Shown here: positions 23,379 to 31,627 of the stretch, piece after piece
Position numbering within the stretch: the first letter of the stretch is position 1
Layout: every line of letters begins with the position of its first letter
Assembly: GCA_017429345.1 (NCBI GenBank)
Contig: JAFRPB010000012.1
Span: forward strand, 1 to 33,180
DNA: 33,180 bases
From: Clostridia bacterium
GTDB taxonomy: Bacteria > Bacillota > Clostridia > Oscillospirales > Acutalibacteraceae
Reading direction: 5' to 3'
Position numbers and translations under genes: made by a program
The notes under the pieces: model-generated
What the model saw: the letters and a program-made list of their open reading frames with translations, nothing else
Told to the model about the DNA's origin: nothing
Database searches by the model: none

Positions 23379-23861
23379 TCATTTCAGCGCGTCGCAGAAG
23401 GCGGCGATCTTTTCGTCGTTCGCCGCGTCCGGCCTCGCTTTCGGATCAATCAGCACAAGCTCCGCGTCAAAAGAAGCGTTCCCGAGGGCGTTCTTCAGCT
23501 TCGCGAACGCTTTTTCCGCGCCGGAACCGCCCTCACAGGCAAAGGCGGCGAAGCGCTTGCCGCTCAGGTCGTTGTCTTTGACAAACGTGCGGATCGGCGG
23601 CGCGACGTTGGAAGCCCACACGGGGAAACCGAACACGATCCGATCATACGCTCCCGCTTCAAAGCCGTAGGGCTGCAGCGCGGGCGTTTCCGCCATGACG
23701 GCGCTTTTGCCTCCCCAGAAGAACTTGCGGAAGCCCCCGGTCGGATATTCCTTTTTCGGTTCAAGTCTCAGCAGCTCCGCGCCGAGCGTTTCCGCGATCC
23801 GACGGGCGGCGAAATCCGTATTGCCCTCAAGGGAATAATAAACGATCAGCGTTTTCATCAT
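23379..23861 (-). CDS. Flavodoxin-family protein
   Basis: The 160-residue protein begins with KTLIVYYSLEGNTDFAA, the FMN phosphate-binding loop (S/T-x-x-G-N-T), followed by IVFGFPVWASNVAPPIRTF, the typical second flavin-contacting strand, and FAAFACEGGSGAEKAF, the third. It should bind FMN and carry electrons or reduce quinone-like substrates in the cytoplasm. ATG 23861 overlaps the stop of the small regulator gene by four bases; ATG 23858 is equally possible. The residue length and motif order match the flavodoxin_4/NADPH-dependent FMN reductase-like group. Confidence 0.9.
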   Translation of the reverse strand: MMKTLIVYYSLEGNTDFAARRIAETLGAELLRLEPKKEYPTGGFRKFFWGGKSAVMAETPALQPYGFEAGAYDRIVFGFPVWASNVAPPIRTFVKDNDLSGKRFAAFACEGGSGAEKAFAKLKNALGNASFDAELVLIDPKARPDAANDEKIAAFCDALK

Positions 23862-24040
23862 TTTTCCGCCGGTTCCCACTTGCATCTGACGGGTGAGACG
23901 ATGCTCCCCTCTTTCTTCAGCTCGGCGAACGCCTTATCCACGACCTTGCGGTCAAGCCCGGTCAGCTCCGCGACCTTGCCCGCGTTCAGCGGCTCGCCCG
24001 CTTTTTTCATCGCGTCCAGAATCAGTTCTTTTTCGTTCAT
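23858..24040 (-). CDS. Small winged-helix regulator
   Basis: This 60-residue protein behind AAAGGAG is a minimal winged helix: ELILDAMKKAGEPLNAGKVAELTGLD forms helices 1-3 and KVVDKAFAELKKEGSIVSPVRCKW the recognition helix and wing. Similar short proteins accompany flavodoxin genes in Clostridia. With a four-base overlap it is coupled to the flavodoxin gene and may control it, perhaps through C53 (in VRCKW), but that is inference. Confidence 0.82.
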   Translation of the reverse strand: MNEKELILDAMKKAGEPLNAGKVAELTGLDRKVVDKAFAELKKEGSIVSPVRCKWEPAEK

Positions 24041-24087
24041 TTTTTATTTCTCCTTTCAAAAATACTGTTTTCTTTTTTTTCGCTGCG

Positions 24088-25407
24088 TCACGCGGCGGTG
24101 AACGTCAGCTCCAGCGGATCGGAATACAGATGATACGCGCTTTCGGCGCGGACGATCAGCGTATACGTCCTGCCGGATTCAAGCGTATCCGTGCCGATGC
24201 GGAAATCGGCGGTATCGTCGTCGTCGATCACGAAATAGTCGTCGACGAAATTCTCGTTGAATATCAGACGGCCCTTTTCATCCTTGATCTTCACGCGGTA
24301 TTCGTGAACGATGTAGTTCGATTTCGCCTCGTCGAAGGAGATCACCCATTCGCCGTTCTCGTTTCTGTACGCCGTCGCAGAGGTATCCTCCGGGAACACG
24401 GGCGCCGAGTCGTGCGCCTTCATGTTGCGGTAGGTATAGGCGAAGGAATCGCGGTCGTTGACGTTCTCGATATAATAATCGCAGAAATAAGTGTCGGAGA
24501 GCAGGTCGTAGCCGCGGATGCGCACGCTGCCGTCGTTATCCGCCTCGACGACGCAGATCTCGGCGGCGGGATCGTACCCGTCGGGATGCTGGCCGGGCAG
24601 ATAATCCTTGTCAAGCTCGAAGGTCGCCATCGCGCCGATGCCGACTGAGGTATAGGTGTTCTGATTGATGCTTCTCGGATCGTTCATCGGGAAATGCGAA
24701 TGGCCGGAGAAGTCCACAACGCTCGTGTGTTTATATAAAACGAAATTGAGCTGCGGGTTGCCCCACACCGTGGAGCCGTAAACCGTGCCCCAGGGATGCG
24801 GATGCTGGAAAACGAAGATCGGCTTCCCGTCCGCCTTTTCCTCCGCGGTCTTTATTTCCGACGAGAGCCAGCGCAGGCTCTTCGGCGTGTAAGTCCATTC
24901 GGTCGCGCCGCGCTCCCCGGAGAACGCGATGCAGGAGAATCCGTTGATCTCGGTCACGGTATTCGGGTCGTGCCCGATGTGCCGGAGGAAATACTCGCGG
25001 TAATTGTCGTCCTTGAACTCGTGGTTGCCGTGAATGGTGATCATCGGCGTTTCGGGCCGCACGTGCTCGCGCAGCGTTTCGGCGTAACGCTCGTAATCGC
25101 CCTCCTGCCCGACGCTGGAGATATCGCCGAGGCAGAAGAAACCGTCGACGCCGGCGTAGTCCGCGTCGCTGTCGAACAGCTCATAGGCCGTATCGATCGC
25201 GTCCGCCACGTGATGGTTCTGATTGTGCGTGTCGGTAAACAGAACGATACGGATCGCGGGGGCGAAGTCCTCCGCCACCGTGGGCAGCTCGTCGGTCACG
25301 TTCCCGGTCAGACGCTGAACCCCGCCCACCGGCAGGATCACGGTCAGAACCGAGCTCAACCCGATCAGAATACCGATAAACCATTGAAAAATCTCACTGA
25401 AACTCAT
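24088..25407 (-). CDS. Membrane-anchored calcineurin-like phosphoesterase
   Basis: ATG 25407 is chosen because AAAGGGTG lies seven bases upstream; a GTG at 25416 would overlap that site. The 439-residue protein has an N-terminal hydrophobic anchor (FIGILIGLSSVLTVILPVGG), then the metallophosphoesterase motifs LFTDTHNQ, FCLGDISS, IHGNHEF, QHPHPW and SGHSHF, so the di-metal site appears complete. A C-terminal beta domain of about 120 residues (from YRNENGEWVISFDEAKSNYIV) looks like a fibronectin-type or carbohydrate-binding fold. It probably faces outward and cleaves phosphodiesters or phosphomonoesters. It is the first gene of the minus-strand run. Confidence 0.88.
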   Translation of the reverse strand: MSFSEIFQWFIGILIGLSSVLTVILPVGGVQRLTGNVTDELPTVAEDFAPAIRIVLFTDTHNQNHHVADAIDTAYELFDSDADYAGVDGFFCLGDISSVGQEGDYERYAETLREHVRPETPMITIHGNHEFKDDNYREYFLRHIGHDPNTVTEINGFSCIAFSGERGATEWTYTPKSLRWLSSEIKTAEEKADGKPIFVFQHPHPWGTVYGSTVWGNPQLNFVLYKHTSVVDFSGHSHFPMNDPRSINQNTYTSVGIGAMATFELDKDYLPGQHPDGYDPAAEICVVEADNDGSVRIRGYDLLSDTYFCDYYIENVNDRDSFAYTYRNMKAHDSAPVFPEDTSATAYRNENGEWVISFDEAKSNYIVHEYRVKIKDEKGRLIFNENFVDDYFVIDDDDTADFRIGTDTLESGRTYTLIVRAESAYHLYSDPLELTFTAA

Positions 25408-25460
25408 TTTTTTCACCCTTTCGGCGAATCTGCTTCGCCTGTGCTTTATCAGACATTTAT

Positions 25461-25489
25461 ATTATATCAGAACGTGAATCAAATGTAAA
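25461..25489 (-). promoter_or_regulatory. Promoter of the phosphoesterase run
   Basis: On the minus strand TTTACA (25489-25484) and a perfect TATAAT (25466-25461) are separated by 17 bases, about 54 bases ahead of the start at 25407. Gaps of 47, -4, 17-19 and 32 bases between the following genes suggest it drives all five. Confidence 0.75.
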
Positions 25490-25550
25490 GAGCGGTTTTT
25501 TCGTCCGCGATTCCACGCCTCCGGCGCACGCGGCGGGTCCGGCAAAATAA

Positions 25551-25594
25551 TTGACATAAGTCAAAAAATGAAATATTTAATAAATATTTGTCAA
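25551..25594 (+). promoter_or_regulatory. Operator-like palindromes and possible promoter
   Basis: This AT-rich stretch has TTGAC-ATAA-GTCAA (25551-25564), an exact 9+1+9 palindrome AAATATTTA/TAAATATTT (25571-25589) and another GTCAA (25590-25594). TTGACA (25551) with TATTTA 17 bases later (25574-25579) could be a promoter whose -10 box lies inside the palindrome. It is 185-228 bases upstream of the ligase gene. Confidence 0.55.
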
Positions 25595-25610
25595 GAATAA
25601 ACATCCGTTC

Positions 25611-25639
25611 TTGCTTTTTCGACTTTTTTATTGTAGAAT
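25611..25639 (+). promoter_or_regulatory. Promoter of the ligase/carrier/condensation cluster
   Basis: TTGCTT (25611-25616) and TAGAAT (25634-25639) are 17 bases apart. A further TATAAT lies just downstream around 25649. The remaining leader to 25778 has no gene and ends with AAGGTGA ahead of the start codon. Confidence 0.55.
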
Positions 25640-25778
25640 GTTATACGTATAATCGATTCCGAGTCTATTATCAGATACAGAATCGAATAAAATCGGTTGT
25701 CAGAGAAAGATCGCCGTCCCGACGCCGCGTGTCGGCAGGGAAACAGACGCGCCGTCAACGATACAAAAAGGTGAAGAC

Positions 25779-27503
25779 ATGAAACCCGAAAAATTTCTGA
25801 TCAAACCCGAAGAAGTGAACGATTTTTCCACGGTCTATCAGATCATGGATCACGCGCGAAAAAAATACCCGCAAAAGACCGCCTACCGGCAGATGGAGAC
25901 GCGCACCGACGAATCCTCGATCACGTTCGCAGATTTTGCGGCCAACGTCGACGCGCTGCGCGCGGCGATGCTGTGTCACGGCTGCGAGGACAAACATATC
26001 GCCGTTCTGGGCGAGACCTCACAGGAGTGGATCTCGGTCTATCTCGCCGTCGTCAGCGGCATCGGCGTCTGCGTGCCCATCGATAAGGAGCTCCCGCCGG
26101 AGACAATGGCGACGCAGCTGAACTTCGCCGACGTCAAAACGGTCTACTGCTCGAAACTGTGCCTCAGAAAGCTTCTGAAGGCGCTGCCGGAATGCGAAAC
26201 GGTGAAGACCGTGGTCGTGATGCGCGGCAAGGGCGACGAGACCGTCGAGGGCTGCGAGCGCGTGCTGTATCTGCAGGATATGATCGCCGAGGGACGCGCG
26301 CTTCTTAAAGAACAGGGTCCTGCGGCGCTGCCGGAGCAAGTCGATCCCGCCGCGGCGTGCCTGATCATTTACACCTCCGGCACCACCGGCGCGAACAAGG
26401 GCGTCGTACTCTCGAACCGCAATATCATGGGCACGCTGCGCGGCTGCGCGCGGCTGCTGCACTACCCCGACGTCAGTTTTTCGGTGCTGCCGGTGAACCA
26501 CTCCTACGAGCTGCACGCGCACATCATGAGCTGCATGTACTGCGGCACCACCGTCTGCATCAACAACGACCTGAAATACCTCGTCAAAAATATGGAGCGC
26601 TTTCAGCCGGAAATGAGCTGTATGGTGCCCATGATGCTCGATCTTCTCGTGCGCAAGCTGAAAAAGCAGATCGAAGAATCCGGCAAGCAGGAAGATTTCG
26701 ACCGCATGGTGCTTCTCACCAAAGCGCTCTGTAAAATACATATCGATATCCGACGCAGGGTGTTCGCGGAGATCTTAAAACCGCTGGGCGGGAAGCTGCG
26801 CATGATCATCTGCGGCGGCGCGGCGCTCTCGCAGGACACCGTCGATTTCCTCAGCGGCGTCGGCATTCAGATCTACAACGGCTACGGCATCACCGAATGC
26901 GCCCCCGTGGCGGCGGTGAACCCGCTCTCAAAGGCGCGCAAACACAGCGTCGGGCATCTGCTGCCCACGATGGAGGCGCGCATCGCCGACCCGGACGAGG
27001 ACGGCAACGGCGAGATCCAGCTCAGGGGCGACAACGTCATGCAGGGCTATTATAAAGCGCCGGAGGACACCTCGAAGGTCTTCACCGAGGACGGCTGGTT
27101 CCGCACCGGCGATATCGGGCACATCGACAGGCAGAATTTCCTGTATATCAGCGGGAGACTGAAGAACCTGATCATTCTGCCCAACGGCAAGAACGTCTCG
27201 CCCGAGGAGATCGAGGACTCGCTGAGAAAGCATATCCCTTACGTCAAGGAATGCGTCGTCTACGCGGATGAGGAAAATTCCGAGATCCGCGCCATCTGCT
27301 ATCTCGAGCCCGAGTACCGCGCTTCACACGGTCTTGACACGGCGGAACAGGCAAAAGCGCATATGACGCCGGACTTCGAGCAATTCAACAGTGAGATGCC
27401 CGGCTACAAAAGGATCGCGGACTTTGAGATCACGGATACGGAATTCGAGAAGAGCACGACCCATAAAATACAGCGGTTCAAAATCGACGCGATCAAAAAA
27501 TGA
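25779..27503 (+). CDS. AMP-forming acyl/aminoacyl ligase
   Basis: The 574-residue protein has the adenylate-forming core motifs in order: IIYTSGTTGANKGVVLS (about 195-211), YNGYGITECAP (about 366-376), GWFRTGDIG (about 439) and NLIILPNGKNVSPEEIE (about 464-480), with a C-terminal lysine in TTHKIQRFK. This resembles long-chain acyl-CoA/acyl-ACP synthetases more than amino-acid adenylation domains. It should activate a carboxylic acid with ATP and load it on the carrier protein encoded next. The start has AAGGTGA upstream. It opens a three-gene plus-strand cluster. Substrate is inferred to be a fatty acid. Confidence 0.92.
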   Translation: MKPEKFLIKPEEVNDFSTVYQIMDHARKKYPQKTAYRQMETRTDESSITFADFAANVDALRAAMLCHGCEDKHIAVLGETSQEWISVYLAVVSGIGVCVPIDKELPPETMATQLNFADVKTVYCSKLCLRKLLKALPECETVKTVVVMRGKGDETVEGCERVLYLQDMIAEGRALLKEQGPAALPEQVDPAAACLIIYTSGTTGANKGVVLSNRNIMGTLRGCARLLHYPDVSFSVLPVNHSYELHAHIMSCMYCGTTVCINNDLKYLVKNMERFQPEMSCMVPMMLDLLVRKLKKQIEESGKQEDFDRMVLLTKALCKIHIDIRRRVFAEILKPLGGKLRMIICGGAALSQDTVDFLSGVGIQIYNGYGITECAPVAAVNPLSKARKHSVGHLLPTMEARIADPDEDGNGEIQLRGDNVMQGYYKAPEDTSKVFTEDGWFRTGDIGHIDRQNFLYISGRLKNLIILPNGKNVSPEEIEDSLRKHIPYVKECVVYADEENSEIRAICYLEPEYRASHGLDTAEQAKAHMTPDFEQFNSEMPGYKRIADFEITDTEFEKSTTHKIQRFKIDAIKK

Positions 27504-27579
27504 TCGTCGCAGCGCATAAATCCCGGCGGCAGGCGGCCGCCGAAAAAATAAAAAGATGACAAAAAAAGGAGAGAAAGAA

Positions 27580-27804
27580 ATGTTTGAAAAAATTGTCGAC
27601 ATCATGCTGGAGTACAACGACGTGCCCCGGGAGTCCATCACCCCCGAGACCCGCTTCCTTGCGGACCTGCACATGAATTCGCTGAATATCATGGATATGG
27701 TCGGCCAGATGGAAGAGGAATTCGACGTTGTGATCGCGACCGAGGACCTGAACGATATCTTTACCGTGCAGGATCTGGTCAACTATCTGAATAATCTGGT
27801 GTAA
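27580..27804 (+). CDS. Acyl carrier protein (free-standing)
   Basis: ATG 27580 follows AAAGGAGAG; an upstream frame from 27556 would run through that site. The 74-residue acidic protein has the carrier signature LHMNSLNIMDM with S34 as phosphopantetheine site (Asn replaces the usual Asp before it). It contains the expected four-helix pattern (MFEKIVDIMLEY, MVGQMEEEF, DIFTVQDLVNYLNN). It should carry the acyl group activated by the upstream ligase. It lies 76 bases after the ligase gene and 12 bases before the condensation gene. Confidence 0.92.
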   Translation: MFEKIVDIMLEYNDVPRESITPETRFLADLHMNSLNIMDMVGQMEEEFDVVIATEDLNDIFTVQDLVNYLNNLV

Positions 27805-27816
27805 GGAGAAAGCGTC

Positions 27817-29175
27817 ATGAGCGAACCGAACTATTTCCGTCTGTCGTCCGATCAGGAAGCGTTGTACGCCTATGTGCTCGGCGCGCCGCGCGCGCTGCTG
27901 AACATGCCGACCCGCGTGGACTTTGAGGAACCCATCGACGAAGCGAAAGCGTTTGAGGCGATCAAGCTGACCGTCAAGCGCCTGCCCTTCTGCACTCTCC
28001 GCCTGCACGAGTACGAGGAAAATAAATTCAAGCAGTATTACTCCGACGAGGAGCCGCAGGGCTTCGAGATCGTGGATATGACCGACAAGTCGGACGAAGA
28101 GATCGACGAATATCTCGCGGATCTTGCGCGTGAGCCCCTGCCGAACAATTACAACGACGTGCAGCTCTACGACGCGAAGCTGATCCGCCGCTCCGGCGGG
28201 CTTCATATTCTGTATTTCAACGGCTATCATATGATCATGGACTCCGTCGGTCTGATCAGCGTCATCGCCTATTTCTTCAAGGTATACGAAGCGCTCGTGG
28301 ACGGCACGGAGCTGCCCGCCCCCGGTCCCGGTCCCGAAAAGCACATCGAAAAATCCTGGCAGTACTTCGATTCCAAACGCTGCCGGGACGATATCGATTA
28401 TTGGAAGTCGCTGTTTTCGACCCCGCCGCATTTCTCCTCCATGAACCCCCGTCCCAGCCCCGAATACGTCGAGGGCGAAAACTACGGCTGGCCGCTGCGG
28501 CCGAATCAGTTCCTCTGCACCAGCATGCCCCTGCGCATCCCCGCCGAAACCGTGAATCAGATCAACGAAGCGGCGCTCGCGAACAACATGTCCCCGATGA
28601 TCTACTTCGCTCTGGCGCTGCGCACATGGCTGTATAAAATGAGCGGTTCCGAGGATATCAGTTTCTACACCACCGCCTCCCGCCGTTCCACGCTGTATGA
28701 GCGCGAGTGCGGCATGACCCTCGCCCACCAGATCGTCTGGCGCTCCATCATCCCCGGCGGCGACACCTTCAAAGAGGGCCTTAACAAAATGAATATCGCC
28801 CAGAAGGAAATGTACCGCCACCACAGCGTCGTGTGGGATTACTGGCATAACACGAACGAGCTCCACGGCTACCCTGAGGACAGCATTTTCAGCCGCTGTG
28901 TGGTATTCACCTACCAGCCGTATTTCAACGCGGAAGGCCTGAAGGTCAAATTCCACGCGAATCACGTCAACACCGGCTACGCGTTCCAGCCGCTGTATCT
29001 GAACCTGATGCCCCACGACGCCTCCGGCGATCTGTGGGCGGATTATCTGTATTCCCACAATTATCTGGACGGCGAGAATCTCAGACACTTCCACGAATTC
29101 ATGATGAAATTCATCCTCGCCGGCATCGCCGATCCGGAAAAAACCATCGATCAGCTCGCAGACGAGTGTATGTAA
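27817..29175 (+). CDS. Free-standing condensation-domain protein
   Basis: The 452-residue protein matches NRPS condensation/chloramphenicol-acetyltransferase-fold enzymes in length and layout. The usual HHxxxDG reads Y137-H138-MIM-D142-S143: the second, catalytic His and the structural Asp remain, while the first His and the Gly are changed. Later segments (DISFYTTASRRST; MTLAHQIVWRSI) match the latch and floor-loop parts of the fold. It should join a carrier-bound acyl group to an amine or alcohol, giving an amide or ester. AAGGAG lies upstream of its start. It is the last gene before a strong terminator. Confidence 0.88.
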   Translation: MSEPNYFRLSSDQEALYAYVLGAPRALLNMPTRVDFEEPIDEAKAFEAIKLTVKRLPFCTLRLHEYEENKFKQYYSDEEPQGFEIVDMTDKSDEEIDEYLADLAREPLPNNYNDVQLYDAKLIRRSGGLHILYFNGYHMIMDSVGLISVIAYFFKVYEALVDGTELPAPGPGPEKHIEKSWQYFDSKRCRDDIDYWKSLFSTPPHFSSMNPRPSPEYVEGENYGWPLRPNQFLCTSMPLRIPAETVNQINEAALANNMSPMIYFALALRTWLYKMSGSEDISFYTTASRRSTLYERECGMTLAHQIVWRSIIPGGDTFKEGLNKMNIAQKEMYRHHSVVWDYWHNTNELHGYPEDSIFSRCVVFTYQPYFNAEGLKVKFHANHVNTGYAFQPLYLNLMPHDASGDLWADYLYSHNYLDGENLRHFHEFMMKFILAGIADPEKTIDQLADECM

Positions 29176-29193
29176 AACGAAAAAACAGATCCC

Positions 29194-29242
29194 GCCGCAA
29201 ACAGGAGACGGTTTATCCGCACCCTGTTTGCGGCGACGTTTT
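29194..29242 (+). terminator. Terminator of the biosynthetic cluster
   Basis: GCCGCAAACAGG (29194-29205) pairs with CCTGTTTGCGGC (29223-29234), 12 perfect base pairs around a 17-base loop, followed by GACGTTTTTT. It begins 19 bases beyond the condensation gene stop. Confidence 0.9.
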
Positions 29243-29281
29243 TTCCCGACCCGCAGGGCCGAAAAAAGGACCGGTTTTCTG

Positions 29282-29310
29282 TTGACTTTTCTGCCCGGGG
29301 ATAATAAAAT
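29282..29310 (+). promoter_or_regulatory. Promoter of the anchored beta-solenoid gene
   Basis: TTGACT (29282-29287) and TAAAAT (29305-29310) are 17 bases apart. The transcript would start near 29317, about 200 bases ahead of the gene. Confidence 0.7.
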
Positions 29311-29515
29311 AGAAGAAGAAAAAACGGAAAGTAAGCGCTGATTAATTCCGGTGCGCAGATTGCGCCGTCAGATTTTATGTCAGATTGATCAAAAAGACCG
29401 CAGAAGGCTATCGCCTTTCAAGGGTTTTTCGGGCGATATGACGGGAAAGATGCAAGCAAGGTGCGTGCCGAATCTTCAGATGTGAATGGATCAGCGGTTA
29501 CGAAAGGGGTATTAT
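29311..29515 (+). other. Structured 200-nt leader, no gene
   Basis: The region between promoter and start codon holds no reading frame of note. It contains small stems (GGTGCGC/GCGCC near 29350-29370; AAGGC/GCCTTT near 29406-29418) and purine-rich stretches such as GACGGGAAAGATGCAAGC. I could not match it to a known riboswitch. The ribosome site GAAAGGGG lies at its end. Confidence 0.4.
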
Positions 29516-30439
29516 ATGAACGAAACAAAGAATACGGCCAAATATATCATCATCGCGCTTTGCGCGCTGGTCGTGGCGCTGCTGATCGCGGTCGCGTTCC
29601 TTCTCGGGCAGCGCTCCGGCGAGAAGAAAAACGGCGGCTCGGATCCCGCCGCGCCGAACGTGATCTCAACGGCGGAGCAGAGCGAAACGCGCGTTTCGGA
29701 AATTCCGCATTCCACTGCACCCGCACAGACGGCCGCGCCCGCGCAGACGACGTACCCCGCAACGGAGCCGCCCGTGACGCAGGCGTCCGCCGAAACGCCC
29801 CGCAGCCTTGATATCAATATGTCCTCGGGCAGTCTGACGATTACGGAAGGCAGCGCGTTCGATATCAGATACGACAGCTCCGTGATCCGCGCGGAGCTCT
29901 CCGGCGAGACCATGGAGATCGACAATATTTATCCGCATCCGACGGCGAGCCAGCGCAGGCGCATGGACGTGACGATCACGGTCCCCTATGAATACACGTT
30001 CGAGAACGTGGATATCGAATGCGGCGCGGGCAAGCTTATCGTGCATACGCTGCGCGCGGAAACGCTCGATCTCGAGCTCGGCGCGGGCAGCGCGGTATTC
30101 AACGATCTGAACGTGACAAGCTCCGCCGAGATCCAGGAGGGCGCGGGCGAGCTGGCGATCAAGAGCGGCGAGCTCGCGAACCTCACGCTGCAGTGCGGCG
30201 CTGGCGCGACGCGCGTCGCCGCCGCGCTGAGCGGGATCAACCGCGTGGACGCGGCGGTCGGCGCGGTCGATCTCGATTTCAAGGGCTCGGAAGCGGATTA
30301 TACGGTCGCGTTCCAGATGGGACTCGGCGCGTGCTATTACAACAACGAGAAGATCGCCCGCAGCGGCTCCTTCGGCGAAGGACCGACCGTCGTCGACATC
30401 AACGGCGGCTTCGGCGTGATGCGGGTGAACGTCGGGTGA
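29516..30439 (+). CDS. Membrane-anchored beta-solenoid-like protein (DUF4097-like)
   Basis: The start follows GAAAGGGG. The 307-residue protein has one N-terminal transmembrane helix (about 9-31: YIIIALCALVVALLIAVAFLL, split by view), a Pro/Thr/Ala-rich linker (about 50-95; TAPAQTAAPAQTTYPATEPP) and an outer domain with regularly spaced short strands (IECGAGKLIVHTL, ELGAGSAVFNDLNV, QEGAGELAIKSG, QCGAGATRVAAAL, AVGAVDLDFKG). The recurring GAG every 18-22 residues fits an adhesin-like right-handed beta-solenoid as in DUF4097 proteins. A cell-surface or envelope role is likely; partner unknown. Confidence 0.78.
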   Translation: MNETKNTAKYIIIALCALVVALLIAVAFLLGQRSGEKKNGGSDPAAPNVISTAEQSETRVSEIPHSTAPAQTAAPAQTTYPATEPPVTQASAETPRSLDINMSSGSLTITEGSAFDIRYDSSVIRAELSGETMEIDNIYPHPTASQRRRMDVTITVPYEYTFENVDIECGAGKLIVHTLRAETLDLELGAGSAVFNDLNVTSSAEIQEGAGELAIKSGELANLTLQCGAGATRVAAALSGINRVDAAVGAVDLDFKGSEADYTVAFQMGLGACYYNNEKIARSGSFGEGPTVVDINGGFGVMRVNVG

Positions 30440-30580
30440 TATCGGGGTTCGGATATCGGATCTCGCGGATCGTGCTTGTTAAATGAACGATACTGCTATT
30501 CCCCGATTTTGCAATGTAAATTTTAAGATTTAAGCTGCGGTCCCGGCACGATATCCGATCCCCGAGCCCCGATATCCGAA
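30438..30580. repeat. Imperfect inverted repeat with 70-nt spacer
   Basis: The left arm (30438-30475) and right arm (30546-30580) are imperfect reverse complements built from GATATCGGGG, TCGG and ATCGGAT motifs. The 70-base AT-rich spacer holds no gene. The left arm begins in the stop codon of the preceding gene. It may be a large terminator-like hairpin or a small non-autonomous repeat element. Confidence 0.6.
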
Positions 30581-30628
30581 AACGGGCGCAGCCTTATCAT
30601 CAAAATAAAAAATAAGGGAGCATAAAAA

Positions 30629-31576
30629 ATGACCAACGTCGCATTAGCGAGCACATGGCACGTGCATTTCGGCGGTTACGCCGACGAGATCGCCGCGGAC
30701 AACAGGTGCCGCATCACCGTCCTGTGGGACGACAACGAAGAAAAGGGCCGCGCGGCGGCGGAAAAATACGGCTGCGATTTTACGTCGGATTACGACGCGA
30801 TGCTGCAAAGGCCCGACGTGGACGCCGTGATGGTCTGTTCCTCCACGGACAGGCATAAGGAGATCATCTCGAAGGCGGCGGCCGCGGGCAAGCACATTTT
30901 CACGGAAAAGGTGCTGTGCTTCACCGAAAAGGACGCGCTCGAGGTCGCCGATACCGTCAAAAAAAGCGGCGTGAAGTTCTGCATCTCTTTCCCGTGGCGC
31001 GCCCGCAGCGATTTTCAATGGATCAAAAAGGCCGTGGACGAAGATCTTCTCGGCAGGCTCAATTACTGCCGCATGCGCAACGCGCACAACGGCGCGGGCG
31101 CGGGATGGCTCCCGCAGACGTTTTACGACGCGAAGACCTGCGGCGGCGGCGCGATGATGGATCTCGGCGCGCACTCGACCTATCTGTTCAACTGGCTTTT
31201 AGGCGAGCCCGTCGCCGCGCGCTCGACCTTCACACATGTTCTCGTGGACTCCGTTGAGGACAACGCGGTGACCGTATACGAGTACGCGAACGGCGCGATC
31301 GGCGTCAGCGAGACTTCGTTCGTGGCGAACAACAATCCCTTCTCCTTCGAGCTGGTCGGCGAAAAGGGCACGATCCTCGCGGGCGGCTTCGTCGACCGCG
31401 TCTGTTACAACGTGGGCGACGGATGGGTGTTCCCGCATCTGCCGAAGGCGCAGCCCTCGCCGATGAAGGAATGGCTCGACGCGATCACCGACGGCGGCGG
31501 GATCACCTACGGGATCGACGACGCGGTCGCCCTGTCGAAAACAATGGAGCTCGCGTATTTATCCGCCCGAAGATAA
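30629..31576 (+). CDS. Gfo/Idh/MocA-family oxidoreductase
   Basis: The start follows AAGGGAG. The 315-residue protein has an N-terminal Rossmann fold with a modified dinucleotide loop (ALASTWHVHFGG replacing G-x-G-x-x-G), the family signature E93-K94-V95 in FTEKVLCFTE (usually EKP), and catalytic region GGGAMMDLGAHSTYL with D178 and H182. The C-terminal alpha/beta domain has the usual open-faced sheet (AARSTFTHVLVDSVEDNAVTVY). It would oxidise or reduce a sugar or inositol derivative with NAD(P). No sugar-pathway partner is adjacent, so the substrate is open. Confidence 0.9.
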   Translation: MTNVALASTWHVHFGGYADEIAADNRCRITVLWDDNEEKGRAAAEKYGCDFTSDYDAMLQRPDVDAVMVCSSTDRHKEIISKAAAAGKHIFTEKVLCFTEKDALEVADTVKKSGVKFCISFPWRARSDFQWIKKAVDEDLLGRLNYCRMRNAHNGAGAGWLPQTFYDAKTCGGGAMMDLGAHSTYLFNWLLGEPVAARSTFTHVLVDSVEDNAVTVYEYANGAIGVSETSFVANNNPFSFELVGEKGTILAGGFVDRVCYNVGDGWVFPHLPKAQPSPMKEWLDAITDGGGITYGIDDAVALSKTMELAYLSARR

Positions 31577-31595
31577 ACAGAACCGTCCGGTTTAC

Positions 31596-31627
31596 AACAA
31601 CCGATTCGCTCCGGCGGGTCGGTTGTT
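31596..31627 (+). terminator. Probable terminator after oxidoreductase gene
   Basis: AACAACCGA (31596-31604) pairs with TCGGTTGTT (31619-31627) around a 14-base loop. The following bases (ATGATAAATG) lack a T run, so termination may be weak. It lies 20 bases after the stop. Confidence 0.55.

Noticed and set aside
27493-29094. Minus-strand frame of 533 codons
   Set aside because: It covers the carrier and condensation genes in antisense; those have clear motifs, ribosome sites and promoter, while this frame has none.
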